From assembly GCF_016907955.1 (NCBI RefSeq), contig NZ_JAFBCX010000007.1:1-64000 (forward strand): DNA of 64,000 nucleotides, written 5' to 3'. The stretch comes from Lentzea nigeriaca (GTDB lineage Bacteria > Actinomycetota > Actinomycetes > Mycobacteriales > Pseudonocardiaceae). The number at the start of each line of letters is the position of its first letter. Positions within the stretch are counted from its first letter, which is position 1. Below, one piece after another: positions 6,955-14,712 of the stretch. The notes beneath the pieces are model-generated. The model searched no databases, was not told where the DNA came from, and worked only from the letters and a program-made list of their open reading frames with translations. The translations under genes and the position numbers were made by a program.

Positions 6955-8313
6955 ATGAGCAACAGCAAGCGCAAGTCCGGCGGGGAGTTCAGGGCGGCCG
7001 TGTGGCTGGCCCGCAACCCCGAATGGTTCTTCGCCCCTTCGGCGCTCGCGACCAGTGCCGCCACGCTCGGCCTCACCACGACGGGCTACGCGCTCGGCGG
7101 GCTGACAGCGGCCACAGGGATTTGGTACCGGGGTCACCCGGACTCGTTCGACACTCTGGCGGCTCCGGTGCTGCGGGCCTGGTCGCGACGGTGGTTCGGT
7201 AGCTACGCGGGCCGTCACTGGCGGGACCTGATGGACGTGCACAAGTTGACCACGGAGCACCGCCGCAAGCAGTACACGATCTACCCGCGTGTGGTGCGTG
7301 TCCGGTCGTACTCGCCGTCGATCGACACCGTGTTGGTGAAGCTGGCCAAGGGCCAGTCACCGATGCACTTCGCGCGGCAGACCGAAGAGCTGGCGCACTC
7401 GATGGAGGCCGAACGGGTCGCTATCGAGCTGGTCAAGCCAGGTTACGTGGCGCTGATCGTCCAGCGTGACGAGCCGTTCACGCAGATCATTCCTGCGCCG
7501 GACATGCCCGAGCGTTCGGAAGATGTCGACCTGCGGGCGGTGCTGCTGGGTGAGGACGAGTACGGCGGCGACTGGACCGAACCTGTCCAGGGCACGCACA
7601 CCCTGACGGCGGGCGGGACTGGGTCGGGCAAGAACTCGTTGGCGTTCGCCAAGCTGCGCTCGATGGCCCCGCTGATCAGGGACGGCATCGTCCGGCTGTG
7701 GGTCTGCGACCCGAAGTACCTGGAGTTCGCGGCCATCAAGCCGATCACGGAGAACCGCTACGCCGATGACGCGGGCGACTGCCTGGAGCTGATCGAAATG
7801 TGGGTCGACGACATGGAGCGCACCCAGAAGCGGATGCAGCGGGCAGGGCTCCGCTCGGTCCAGCCGTCGCGTGATTACCCGCTCAACCTGCTGTTCGTGG
7901 ACGAGATCGGCTCCCTGGTCGCCTACCGGCCCGAGTACGCCCGGCAGATCACGGGCTTGCTGGCTCGGGGCACCTCGATGGGCCGCGCAACGCTGCACGT
8001 CGCGGACGCCTACATCCAAGAGCCGGACAAGGACACGCTGTCGATCCGGGACCTGTTCCCCAACCGCGTGTGCCTGCGCACCACGTCACCGACGCACCCG
8101 GACATGGTGCTGGGTGACGGTGCTCGGGAACGGGGTGCGATCGCCGACCAGATCCCCGCGATTCCCGAAACGGCCGGCATCGGCTACCGCACCGACGAAC
8201 GCTCACGCGTTCCTCGCCGGGTCCGCGCGGCGTACACGACGGACGAGAACATCCGCGAACTCGTGGAGTTCGTCCGCAACGGACAGACCGGCTCCATCCG
8301 CTCGATCGCCTGA
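6955..8313 (+). CDS. FtsK/SpoIIIE-type conjugative DNA translocase (Tra)
   Basis: A 452-residue membrane-anchored ATPase. Hydrophobic stretches near residues 24-60 are likely membrane helices; the motor domain follows. The Walker A loop G-G-T-G-S-G-K-N-S is at 220-228 and the Walker B (L-L-F-V-D-E) near 312. In Walker A the usual Ser/Thr after Lys is Asn. AICE Tra proteins often depart from the canonical Ser/Thr here, so activity is not excluded. By family, a hexamer of this protein alone moves double-stranded element DNA between mycelia after recognising short clt repeats. The start ATG 6955 has AGGACACACGGCA upstream. It is followed by small accessory genes, as in pSAM2. Confidence 0.9.
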   Translation: MSNSKRKSGGEFRAAVWLARNPEWFFAPSALATSAATLGLTTTGYALGGLTAATGIWYRGHPDSFDTLAAPVLRAWSRRWFGSYAGRHWRDLMDVHKLTTEHRRKQYTIYPRVVRVRSYSPSIDTVLVKLAKGQSPMHFARQTEELAHSMEAERVAIELVKPGYVALIVQRDEPFTQIIPAPDMPERSEDVDLRAVLLGEDEYGGDWTEPVQGTHTLTAGGTGSGKNSLAFAKLRSMAPLIRDGIVRLWVCDPKYLEFAAIKPITENRYADDAGDCLELIEMWVDDMERTQKRMQRAGLRSVQPSRDYPLNLLFVDEIGSLVAYRPEYARQITGLLARGTSMGRATLHVADAYIQEPDKDTLSIRDLFPNRVCLRTTSPTHPDMVLGDGARERGAIADQIPAIPETAGIGYRTDERSRVPRRVRAAYTTDENIRELVEFVRNGQTGSIRSIA

Positions 8314-8360
8314 CTTCTTTCACCCCAACACTTTTCGCCACTAATCGTGGAGGTCTTGTC

Positions 8361-8822
8361 ATGCCCGAAAACAGCGCACCTCGACGTCTTGACGGCCTGC
8401 TCCGCTCGATTCGCGGCCACATCCGCACGCTTGGTCTGCCTCGGCCGGACCGCTTGGTCATCTCAACGCCGTCCGGCTCGGTGCACGCCGAGTTCACCTC
8501 CGGCACCGCACCTGATCGGCTCGCCTGTCTGCTGGTCTGGGCGGCCTCGCTCCACGGGGTCGAACTGACCTGGACGCTGCAAGCCGCGGGAACCCTGGCC
8601 GTCGCCGCAACCGGGCGGACCCGTTCCGGGATCACGGTCGGGCTGGCTGCCTCGGCCTCGGTGATCGAGCTGGGCGGCAAGGTCAAGTCACGCGCGGCGG
8701 CCGTGCTCGGCGACACCTTCCGACTGACCGCACACAGCCCTGAACAGGTCACTTTCGATGAGGTCGCTCAGGTCGTGCAGAGCGCACGCCTCACCAGTGC
8801 TCGGCTGGCGGTGGCGGCCTGA
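8361..8822 (+). CDS. AICE conserved hypothetical protein
   Basis: A 153-residue protein starting at ATG 8361 after GGAGGTCTTGTC. It is rich in Ala, Leu and Val, with alternating beta-like strands (R-L-V-I-S-T-P-S-G-S-V-H-A-E-F) and no membrane helix long enough to be certain. It sits between Tra and WhiB. Proteins in this position in other AICEs are usually of unknown role. I do not recognise the family. Confidence 0.6.
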   Translation: MPENSAPRRLDGLLRSIRGHIRTLGLPRPDRLVISTPSGSVHAEFTSGTAPDRLACLLVWAASLHGVELTWTLQAAGTLAVAATGRTRSGITVGLAASASVIELGGKVKSRAAAVLGDTFRLTAHSPEQVTFDEVAQVVQSARLTSARLAVAA

Positions 8823-8857
8823 AGACCACCGACGACGCGGAGCACTTCGGCTACCGC

Positions 8858-9145
8858 GTGCTGATGAAGGTCCTGTTCGGCGGCGAACCGCCAACCTGGC
8901 GGAACCGGGCCGCCTGCGCTGACGCCGATCCGGACCTGTTCCACACCGCCGGCCGAACCGCTGCGGCGAAAGCAATGTGCGCCTCCTGCCCTGTCCTCGC
9001 TGAGTGCCGCGAGAACCAACTGAGCTGGGAGGCAAACGGGCCTGCGCGGTTCCGAGACAACGCCTTCGGTGTCGTCGGTGGCCTTTCCGGTGCCGAACGC
9101 CGCCGCATCCACTACCCCGCCAAGAACGTGAAGGACGTGGCCTGA
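8858..9145 (+). CDS. WhiB-family iron-sulfur regulator
   Basis: A 95-residue WhiB protein. Cysteines at 20, 41, 44 and 50 (C-x20-C-x2-C-x5-C) would bind a [4Fe-4S] cluster; G-V-V-G-G stands where the family has the G-[VI]-W-G-G turn, so the Trp is replaced by Val. A basic tail follows. WhiB proteins bind the primary sigma factor and tune transcription in response to redox or developmental cues. The start is uncertain: GTG 8858 or ATG 8864, neither with a clear ribosome site. Its stop overlaps the next gene by one base (TGATG), so they are translationally coupled. WhiB genes on AICEs and actinophages are common. Confidence 0.85.
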   Translation: MLMKVLFGGEPPTWRNRAACADADPDLFHTAGRTAAAKAMCASCPVLAECRENQLSWEANGPARFRDNAFGVVGGLSGAERRRIHYPAKNVKDVA

Positions 9146-9330
9146 TGAAGCTCGTACTCGCTGTTCCTGTCCGCCTGCGTAGCTTCGCCCGCGTCGCTCA
9201 GATCGTGTTCGCGGCGGCTGCCTCGCTGGTGTGCATGTACGTGCTGTTCGGCGTCGTCGGGTGCCTGGTTCTCGTCGCCGAACTGTGCTGGCTCGGGTGG
9301 CTCCTGCTCAAGACCGCACACGGGGAGTAG
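9145..9330 (+). CDS. Small membrane protein
   Basis: A 61-residue protein, ATG 9145 in TGATG overlap with whiB. A long hydrophobic stretch (about residues 16-55) can hold one or two membrane helices separated by a G-V-V-G turn. It ends K-T-A-H-G-E. Small hydrophobic Spd-type proteins near Tra help element DNA spread through mycelium in Streptomyces plasmids; this role is inferred from place and hydrophobicity. Confidence 0.6.
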   Translation: MKLVLAVPVRLRSFARVAQIVFAAAASLVCMYVLFGVVGCLVLVAELCWLGWLLLKTAHGE

Positions 9331-9338
9331 GCGACCCC

Positions 9339-10121
9339 GTGCCCAACAAGTCCAAGCACAGCAACGAAAACGAGACCGAGGAACCGCGCGAGACCCGAAC
9401 CGTCCGGCGGCTCCGGGCGCAGCTCGATGAGGCGCAGGACATCCACCAGCTCGCCGCGAACCCGTTGCTGGCGGCTGTGCGGGCGGACCGGTTCCGGGTC
9501 TCGGTCACGCGCTCCATGTGGTGCTTCATGACCTGCGGCCTCGGCTTCACCGCGACCGGAGTGCAAGCGTTCCTCGCCGGGCATCTCGGGCCGTCTGATC
9601 CGATGTGGTGGGGCTCCTGGCTCGTGGAACCGGCCTTCGCCGGAATCCTGATCACGCTTCTGCGGTGGGAAGCACAGATGTTGTCTCACGGCCTGGCGGT
9701 CGATGACCGGCCGGTCAAGTGGCTCAAGCGGGTGCTGCTCGGGGCCACGCTCGTCACCAACGTGTGGTCGTCGCTGCGGCCTCCGGACGGGCAGATCAAC
9801 GCCGGGATGGTGTTCTTGCACCTCGTGATCCCGCTCGTGGTGTTCCTGCTGGCCGAAGTCATGCCGGTCATTCAGCAGCGGTGCAACGCCGCGCGTGATC
9901 TGGCCGCTCAGGTCGTCGCTCCCGCTCCCACCAACCCTGTTGCCGCCCCGGCACCTGTTCGGTCCGCTGTGCGGCTTCCTGGGCACCTCCAGGGCGCCTT
10001 GGACGCCAAGGCGAACGAGGTCCGCGCTCAAGGCCGCGCGCTGACGGCGCAAGACATCCAAGACGCGCTCAACGTGCCAGCGGACTACGCAGAGCGCATC
10101 GCCGCACAGCTTGCGGCCTGA
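9339..10121 (+). CDS. Spd-like/DUF2637-type membrane protein
   Basis: A 260-residue protein starting at GTG 9339, 8 bp after the previous stop; GGGGAG upstream. The N-terminus is charged (residues 1-40), then come about four hydrophobic segments (near 55-80, 88-110, 125-145 and 150-172), an Ala/Pro linker and a C-terminal helical domain of about 60 residues ending T-A-Q-D-I-Q-D-A-L-N-V-P-A-D-Y-A-E-R-I-A-A-Q. The layout resembles the DUF2637/SpdB proteins of conjugative elements. The C-terminal part looks like a small helix-turn-helix, perhaps contacting DNA. It ends just before a strong terminator, closing the transfer segment. Confidence 0.65.
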   Translation: MPNKSKHSNENETEEPRETRTVRRLRAQLDEAQDIHQLAANPLLAAVRADRFRVSVTRSMWCFMTCGLGFTATGVQAFLAGHLGPSDPMWWGSWLVEPAFAGILITLLRWEAQMLSHGLAVDDRPVKWLKRVLLGATLVTNVWSSLRPPDGQINAGMVFLHLVIPLVVFLLAEVMPVIQQRCNAARDLAAQVVAPAPTNPVAAPAPVRSAVRLPGHLQGALDAKANEVRAQGRALTAQDIQDALNVPADYAERIAAQLAA

Positions 10122-10136
10122 CCCAACTCGATCAAC

Positions 10137-10170
10137 GCGGGGCATGACCAGAACACCGGTCGTGCCCCGC
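10137..10170 (+). terminator. Intrinsic terminator between transfer and replication genes
   Basis: GCGGGGCA-T-GACC (10137-10149) pairs with GGTC-G-TGCCCCGC (10158-10170), with one T-G wobble, and is followed by CTTTTCGTTT. It separates the Spd-like gene from the initiator gene. Confidence 0.75.
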
Positions 10171-10205
10171 CTTTTCGTTTCTCCACAACGAAAGGAGCGT
10201 CACCC

Positions 10206-11555
10206 GTGCTCACTCTGGAAGACCGCATCACCGCACGCGTCAAGGCGGTCGACTTCCGGGCGTGGCGAGACCGGGTGACCGCGATCGGTGGTTGCGCCGC
10301 GCCCATCCGGTTGTCCGGCGCCTTCCAACTCCAAGACCTCAACGGCGGCGTGATCGAGCACATCGGCGGGGACGTCATGGTCCCGTGCGGCAACCGCCGA
10401 GAGTCAGTCTGCCCGGCCTGCTCCGACCGGTACGCGGCCGACGCCTACCACCTGATGCACGCGGGCCTGGCTGGTGGCAGCAAGGGCGTTCCCGCGGACG
10501 TCTCCGAGAAGCCCCGAGTGTTCGCCACGCTCACCGCGCCGTCGTTCGGCCCGGTCCACAACCGCCCAACCACCACTACGGGCAAGGTCCGGCCCTGCAC
10601 TGGCTGCGGCGAATGGCACCACGGCGATGATCCCCGCATCGGCGGTGCCGTCGACCCCAGCACCTACGACTACACGGGCGCGGTGCTCTGGCAGGCACAC
10701 GCGGGCAAGCTGTGGCACCGGTTCACCGTCGCCCTCCGTCGCAAGCTCGCTGGCGCGGCCGGCCTGAAGATCGCCGAGTTCAAGCACCACGCCCGGCTCT
10801 CCTACGCCAAGGTCGCCGAATACCAGCGGCGGGGCCTGGTCCACTTCCACGCCGTCGTTCGTGTAGACGGACCGGACGGTCCTCACGACCCCACCCCGGC
10901 GTGGGCCACGGCCGAACTCCTCGGCGACTGCATCAAGGCGGCGGCTCGCTCGGTCGGAATCGACACCACGCGGCCGGACGGCTCGGCGCTGCGACTGCTG
11001 TGGGGCGAACAGGTCGACACCAAAGGAATCCGTGGCTCCCAGGTGGAGGACGAGTCCGGGGAGATCAGCGAGGCCCGGTTGGCGGGCTACGTCGCCAAGT
11101 ACGCGACCAAGGGCACCGGCGCCCGTGAGACGGCAGACCGGCCGATCCGCTCACAGCTGGACATCGACGTCTTGCACATCTCCGAGCACCACCGGCGGAT
11201 GGTGCAGGCCGCGTGGGACCTCGGCGGCCTGGCCAACTTCGAGGAACTGAACCTTCGGAAGTGGGCGCACATGCTCGGTTTCCGCGGCCACTTCCTTACG
11301 AAGTCCAAGCACTACTCGACCACGTTCCGCGCCATCCGCGAAGAGCGCCGGACGTTCCGCACGCTCGAAATGTTCGAGCGCCTCGACCTTGATCCCGCGT
11401 CCGTGGTCGTCGTCAACGACTGGCAGTACGCCGGGTCCGGCTACGACAACGACGCAGAACGCGAGCTCGCGGCCGGCATCGCCGAACGAGTCCGCGCGCA
11501 ACGCCTACGCAAGTACGAACAGGAAGGGGGATCTCATGGCCGCCAAGCTGCCTGA
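10206..11555 (+). CDS. RepSA-like rolling-circle replication initiator
   Basis: A 449-residue initiator starting at GTG 10206 after AAAGGAG. It shows a zinc-binding-like C-P-A-C (near 72) and C-x2-C (C-T-G-C, near 137), an HUH metal motif V-H-F-H-A-V-V near residue 213, and a tyrosine segment Y-V-A-K-Y-A-T-K near 295 that would carry the nicking Tyr. By family, RepSA nicks the double-strand origin and starts rolling-circle replication of the excised circle; that origin is often within or near the gene. The gene overlaps xis by 20 bp, and xis overlaps int by 4 bp, the standard AICE rep-xis-int operon. Confidence 0.9.
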   Translation: MLTLEDRITARVKAVDFRAWRDRVTAIGGCAAPIRLSGAFQLQDLNGGVIEHIGGDVMVPCGNRRESVCPACSDRYAADAYHLMHAGLAGGSKGVPADVSEKPRVFATLTAPSFGPVHNRPTTTTGKVRPCTGCGEWHHGDDPRIGGAVDPSTYDYTGAVLWQAHAGKLWHRFTVALRRKLAGAAGLKIAEFKHHARLSYAKVAEYQRRGLVHFHAVVRVDGPDGPHDPTPAWATAELLGDCIKAAARSVGIDTTRPDGSALRLLWGEQVDTKGIRGSQVEDESGEISEARLAGYVAKYATKGTGARETADRPIRSQLDIDVLHISEHHRRMVQAAWDLGGLANFEELNLRKWAHMLGFRGHFLTKSKHYSTTFRAIREERRTFRTLEMFERLDLDPASVVVVNDWQYAGSGYDNDAERELAAGIAERVRAQRLRKYEQEGGSHGRQAA

Positions 11556-11742
11556 CCCGGACGACTTCATGACGGCAGACGAGTTCTGCGCGCGGATGCG
11601 CATCTCGAAGGACACGTTCTACAAGTGGCGGCAGATTCCCGGCGCTGCTCCTGTCGTACACAAGCTGCGAAACGGGTCGTTGCGCATCTCCGGCGCTGAC
11701 TTCGCCGCGTGGCTCCTCGACCTGAGGAGTGAGGTCGCGTGA
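11536..11742 (+). CDS. xis: Excisionase (MerR/Xis-type helix-turn-helix)
   Basis: A 68-residue protein with a winged-helix fold: M-T-A-D-E-F-C-A-R-M-R-I-S-K-D-T-F-Y-K-W-R, then G-S-L-R-I-S-G-A-D-F-A-A-W-L. The ATG at 11536 is preceded by AGGAAGGGGG and lies inside the end of the rep gene. Xis binds near the att sites and directs the integrase towards excision. The stop overlaps the integrase GTG (GTGA). Confidence 0.88.
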   Translation: MAAKLPDPDDFMTADEFCARMRISKDTFYKWRQIPGAAPVVHKLRNGSLRISGADFAAWLLDLRSEVA

Positions 11743-13166
11743 ACCTCACTTACAAGGTCAACGTCTGGGAGCTGAAGGTCCTCAAGCCGGACAAGAACGG
11801 CAAGAGACGTCCCAAGCCCTACGGCGTCCGTTGGATCACTGCGGGCAAGGAACAGTCCGAGTGGTACCGGACCAAGACGCTGGCCAACAACCGCCGGAAC
11901 CAGCTCATCAAGGCCATGAACAACGGTGAGGCCTTCGACATTGACTCGGGGCTTCCTGAGTCAGAGGCCAAGGCCAAGGTCGCGAGATCGCTCCTGAAGA
12001 TGGCCCAAGAGTTCATCGATCACGAGTGGGAAGACGCGGCGGCGAACACTCGAAAGCGGCTCGTGGACACGCTGGCCGTGCCAATCGCCGCGTTCGTCAC
12101 CGCAAACAAGAACGCACCGGACGAACGCCTGTTGCGGCGCGTTCTGACGACCTGCCTGCTGCCTACCAACCGGCGGGAACGGGCACTGACCGATGAGGAA
12201 TCGGCGGCGGCTGACTGGATCACGGCTCATTCGCGGCCGGTCCGGCAGCTGGCGGACAAGATCGAGATTTCGAACCTGCTGCGATCACTCGGCCGGAATC
12301 TGGGCGGCAAGAAAGCGTCCACGTGGACCACGCGAACTCGGCGCGGCGTGCTGCACCACCTGCTCAAGTTCGCGGTGGACAAGGAGGAACTCGTGGCCAA
12401 CCCGGTCACCGGCCAGAAGGCCGCGATTCAGCGGGGCAACGTCGAGGTTGATCCCCGGTCGGTGCTCAACCCGAAACAGGGGCGGCAGATCCTGGCGGCC
12501 GTGACGTACGCGGGGACGATCACCGGCCAGTACGACTACCTGTACGGGTTCTTCGCCACGATGTACTACGCGGCTCTGCGGCCGTGCGAGGTCAACCGGC
12601 TCCGTGAGGTGGACTGCAAGCTCCCCGAGACCGGGTGGGGCGAGCTGATCTTGGAGAAGTCTGCTTCAAGGGCGAACAGCCGCTACACCGACTCGGGCGA
12701 GATGTGGGAAGAGCGAACGCTGAAGCGACGGGCTGAGGGTGCCGTGCGGGTCGTGCCGATTCCTCCCCAGCTCGTGGCCATCCTGAGGTGGCACCTCGCG
12801 ACGTTCCGCACCACGCCGGACGGCCGACTGTTCCGCGGGAAGGTCAGCGGAGCACCGATCAACGCGACGGTCTACACGGACGCGTGGAAGAAGACGCGCA
12901 AGATCGGGCTGTCACCTCAGCAATACGCCTCACCGCTCGCGGGAGATCCGTATGACCTCCGCCACGCCGCTGTGTCGACGTGGCTTGCGGCCGGCGTGCC
13001 ACCGACCGAGGTGGCCGAGCGTGCGGGCCACACGGTGGACGTTCTTCTGAAGGTCTACGCCAAGGTGATGGACGGTCAGCGGGACACGTCCAACCAGAAG
13101 ATCACGGAGCTGCTCGGCTACTCAGTCGTCGATACAAAACCGGACGATGGACCCGGCGCTAGTTGA
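11739..13166 (+). CDS. int: Tyrosine site-specific integrase
   Basis: A 475-residue tyrosine recombinase starting at GTG 11739. The N-terminal part (to about 190) binds arm and core sites; the catalytic domain follows. Visible motifs are A-L-R-P-C-E-V (first Arg, near 280), Y-D-L-R-H-A-A (near 404-410, second Arg; the usual first His is Asp-preceded Tyr/Asp here) and G-H-T-V-D-V-L-L-K-V-Y (His and the nucleophilic Tyr near 438). It should recombine attP with the core at the 3' end of ddaH. attR lies about 590 bp downstream. Strand, coupling to xis and position at the element end are all typical. Confidence 0.93.
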   Translation: MNLTYKVNVWELKVLKPDKNGKRRPKPYGVRWITAGKEQSEWYRTKTLANNRRNQLIKAMNNGEAFDIDSGLPESEAKAKVARSLLKMAQEFIDHEWEDAAANTRKRLVDTLAVPIAAFVTANKNAPDERLLRRVLTTCLLPTNRRERALTDEESAAADWITAHSRPVRQLADKIEISNLLRSLGRNLGGKKASTWTTRTRRGVLHHLLKFAVDKEELVANPVTGQKAAIQRGNVEVDPRSVLNPKQGRQILAAVTYAGTITGQYDYLYGFFATMYYAALRPCEVNRLREVDCKLPETGWGELILEKSASRANSRYTDSGEMWEERTLKRRAEGAVRVVPIPPQLVAILRWHLATFRTTPDGRLFRGKVSGAPINATVYTDAWKKTRKIGLSPQQYASPLAGDPYDLRHAAVSTWLAAGVPPTEVAERAGHTVDVLLKVYAKVMDGQRDTSNQKITELLGYSVVDTKPDDGPGAS

Positions 13167-13562
13167 CGGACGAGCCGGCAGTTCGGTGGCATTCGTTCTG
13201 GTTGACGCTCAGCGAAGCCACCAAGAGTCCTACACTGCCGCATCCTCTCGGTTGAAGGGCGGTGCGAGCGACATGAGCAACTTCTGCGTGTCGGTCGTGA
13301 TCACTGCCCAGAACCTCATCAGCGGTCGACTGGAAGACCTTCTTCATCGCTCGCTGGCCGCCCCACCTTCAAAAAAAACTCTCAAGTTCGTCCATTTGGC
13401 CTAACAGCGATAATTTACTAACGCCGATATGTTCCTCAGCCCAACCCGGCCCAAGATCGTCTGGTGGACCTCAACATCCAGGGACAGAGATCGAACACAT
13501 CTAGGGCCACGGACTCGCAAGGCACACCAGAAATGACGTTTGGGCAGGTAGCCTGGCGTAAG

Positions 13563-13595
13563 AACGCCCCCAGCAATGATCTTGCTGGGGGCGTT
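13563..13595. terminator. Strong terminator-like hairpin downstream of int
   Basis: AACGCCCCCAGCAA (13563-13576) and TTGCTGGGGGCGTT (13582-13595) form a perfect 14-bp stem with a 5-base loop, followed by TCTTGTT. It lies between int and attR. The rest of 13167-13751 contains no convincing gene; it has an A/T-rich patch near 13370-13430 that may serve Int/Xis bending. Confidence 0.72.
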
Positions 13596-13599
13596 TCTT

Positions 13600-13618
13600 G
13601 TTCCGTGCATGTTCCGTG
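13600..13618 (+). repeat. 19-bp repeat near right end, possible integrase arm site
   Basis: Identical to 510-528 and in the same orientation; 135 bp inside the attR core. Each copy holds two TTCCGTG units. See the left copy for the reasoning. Confidence 0.55.
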
Positions 13619-13751
13619 AGCCGTGGCAGACCGACGCAGTTAGCGACAGACAGTGACCTGCGGCGCTGACGTCGTTGGCAGCATCAGAGCAGGTCAACCG
13701 GCATTTCGGGCCTTCACGCAGGAACAACGGAACGGCACTGCGTGGGCGAGG

Positions 13752-14636
13752 TCAGCCGCGCAGTTCCATCGTGCAGCACTTCGGGCCACCACCCGACTTG
13801 CGCAGTTCCGAGATGTCCACCAGCACCGGCTCGAAGCCGCGGCGCGCCACCTGCTCGGCGAGGTGAGTGGCCTCGAGCGGCATGACGACGTGCTTGCCGT
13901 CGGACACCGCGTTCAGGCCGAGGCAGACCGCGTCGTCGTCGTTGGCGATCACGGCGTCCGGGAACAGGCGACGCAACACCTGCTGGGAGCCTGGCGAGAA
14001 GGCCTCCGGGTAGTAGGCGACCAGGGGGGACGGGGACTGGTCGTCGAGCATGAACAGGGCCACGTCGAGGTGGTAGAAGCGCGGGTCCACCAGCTGCAGG
14101 GAGACGACCGGGACGCCCAGGACCTCCTGCGCCTCGGAGTGGGCGTGGGGGTCGGTGCGGAAGCCGGTGCCGGCGAGGAGGAGGGAGCCGGTCCAGGTGA
14201 AGTCGCCCTCGGCCTCGTTCACGGCGGTGGGCATGACCACGGACTTGTAGCCCGAGGCCAGGAACCAGCGGCGGAAGTGGTCGGCTTCGGCGGCGCGCTG
14301 TTCTGCTCGGAAGCGGGAGCCCAGGACTCGGCCGTCGATGACGGTGCCGCTGTTGGCCGAGAAGACCATGTCCGGGAGGCCTGGGGCCGGGTCGATGACG
14401 TTGACCTCGTGGCCGAGGCGCTCGTAGGTCTCCTTGAGGGCCGTCCACTGTTCCACGGCCAGCGTTGTGCTGGTGGGCTGGGTCGGATCCATCCACGGGT
14501 TGATGGCGTACTCCACCGTGAAGTACGTCGGCGGGCACATGAGGTACCGACGGGTGGTCGGCATGCGCGTCGGCGCGAGGGGCTGCGCGATGTCGAGCGT
14601 GATCGGCTCGCCGGGCCCGGAGATGGATACGGTCAT
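13752..14636 (-). CDS. ddaH: Dimethylargininase / amidinotransferase-family hydrolase
   Basis: A 294-residue protein of the guanidino-modifying (pentein) family. It would hydrolyse N-omega-methylated arginine to citrulline and methylamines. Family features: D-M-V-F-S-A-N-S-G near the middle, E-G-D-F-T-W-T-G, F-Y-H-L-D-V-A-L-F with the active His, and a C-terminal G-G-G-P-K-C-C-T-M-E-L whose Cys pair includes the nucleophile (the first, by alignment to G-G-G-x-H-C). The ATG at 14636 begins the conserved M-T-V-S-I; longer open frame upstream is antisense to other genes. The last seven codons are the AICE attachment core, with the stop supplied by the element. Divergent from an AsnC/Lrp regulator. 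Arginine deiminase-like activity is an alternative. Confidence 0.85.
   Translation of the reverse strand: MTVSISGPGEPITLDIAQPLAPTRMPTTRRYLMCPPTYFTVEYAINPWMDPTQPTSTTLAVEQWTALKETYERLGHEVNVIDPAPGLPDMVFSANSGTVIDGRVLGSRFRAEQRAAEADHFRRWFLASGYKSVVMPTAVNEAEGDFTWTGSLLLAGTGFRTDPHAHSEAQEVLGVPVVSLQLVDPRFYHLDVALFMLDDQSPSPLVAYYPEAFSPGSQQVLRRLFPDAVIANDDDAVCLGLNAVSDGKHVVMPLEATHLAEQVARRGFEPVLVDISELRKSGGGPKCCTMELRG
13754..13774. other. attR core, last codons of ddaH
   Basis: The 21-bp core identical to 414-434. On the minus strand it covers the end of the second Cys codon and the T-M-E-L-R-G codons plus the first base of the stop. Two bases just outside the core (13752-13753, element side) complete a TGA, so the gene stays intact after integration. 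Confidence 0.88.
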
Positions 14637-14682
14637 GGATCGAAATGTAAAGGTCTGCTGGACCGTCGAACAACGCCGCGAT

Positions 14683-14712
14683 ATTGCGTGAACCAGGGCA
14701 GAATGTTGCGTG
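14683..14712 (+). promoter_or_regulatory. Repeated TTGCGTG motif in the ddaH/Lrp divergent region
   Basis: TTGCGTG occurs at 14684-14690 and 14706-14712, 22 bp apart (two helical turns), the second overlapping the start of the Lrp gene. The whole divergent gap is only 66 bp. Such phased repeats would suit Lrp autoregulation; weak evidence. Confidence 0.3.

Larger units (their letters stand above)
414..13774. mobile_element. Integrated AICE (pSAM2-type), about 13.3 kb, in the 3' end of ddaH
   Basis: A 21-bp perfect direct repeat (414-434 and 13754-13774) bounds a module with the standard gene set of an actinomycete integrative and conjugative element: a GntR (KorSA-like) repressor, a Pra-like activator, an FtsK/Tra DNA translocase, Spd-like membrane proteins, a rolling-circle initiator, an excisionase and a tyrosine integrase. 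The last three overlap each other at the right end. Transfer would be of double-stranded DNA by the single Tra pump, as known for this class. Cargo includes a lower-GC gene of unknown function (1737-2735), an XRE/TPR regulator and a WhiB protein. No frameshift is visible in the core genes, so the element may be functional. AICEs usually use tRNA genes; this one uses a protein gene. Confidence 0.88.

Noticed and set aside
13147..13404. Short plus-strand frame after int
   Set aside because: No ribosome site and no domain; lies in the presumed attachment region.
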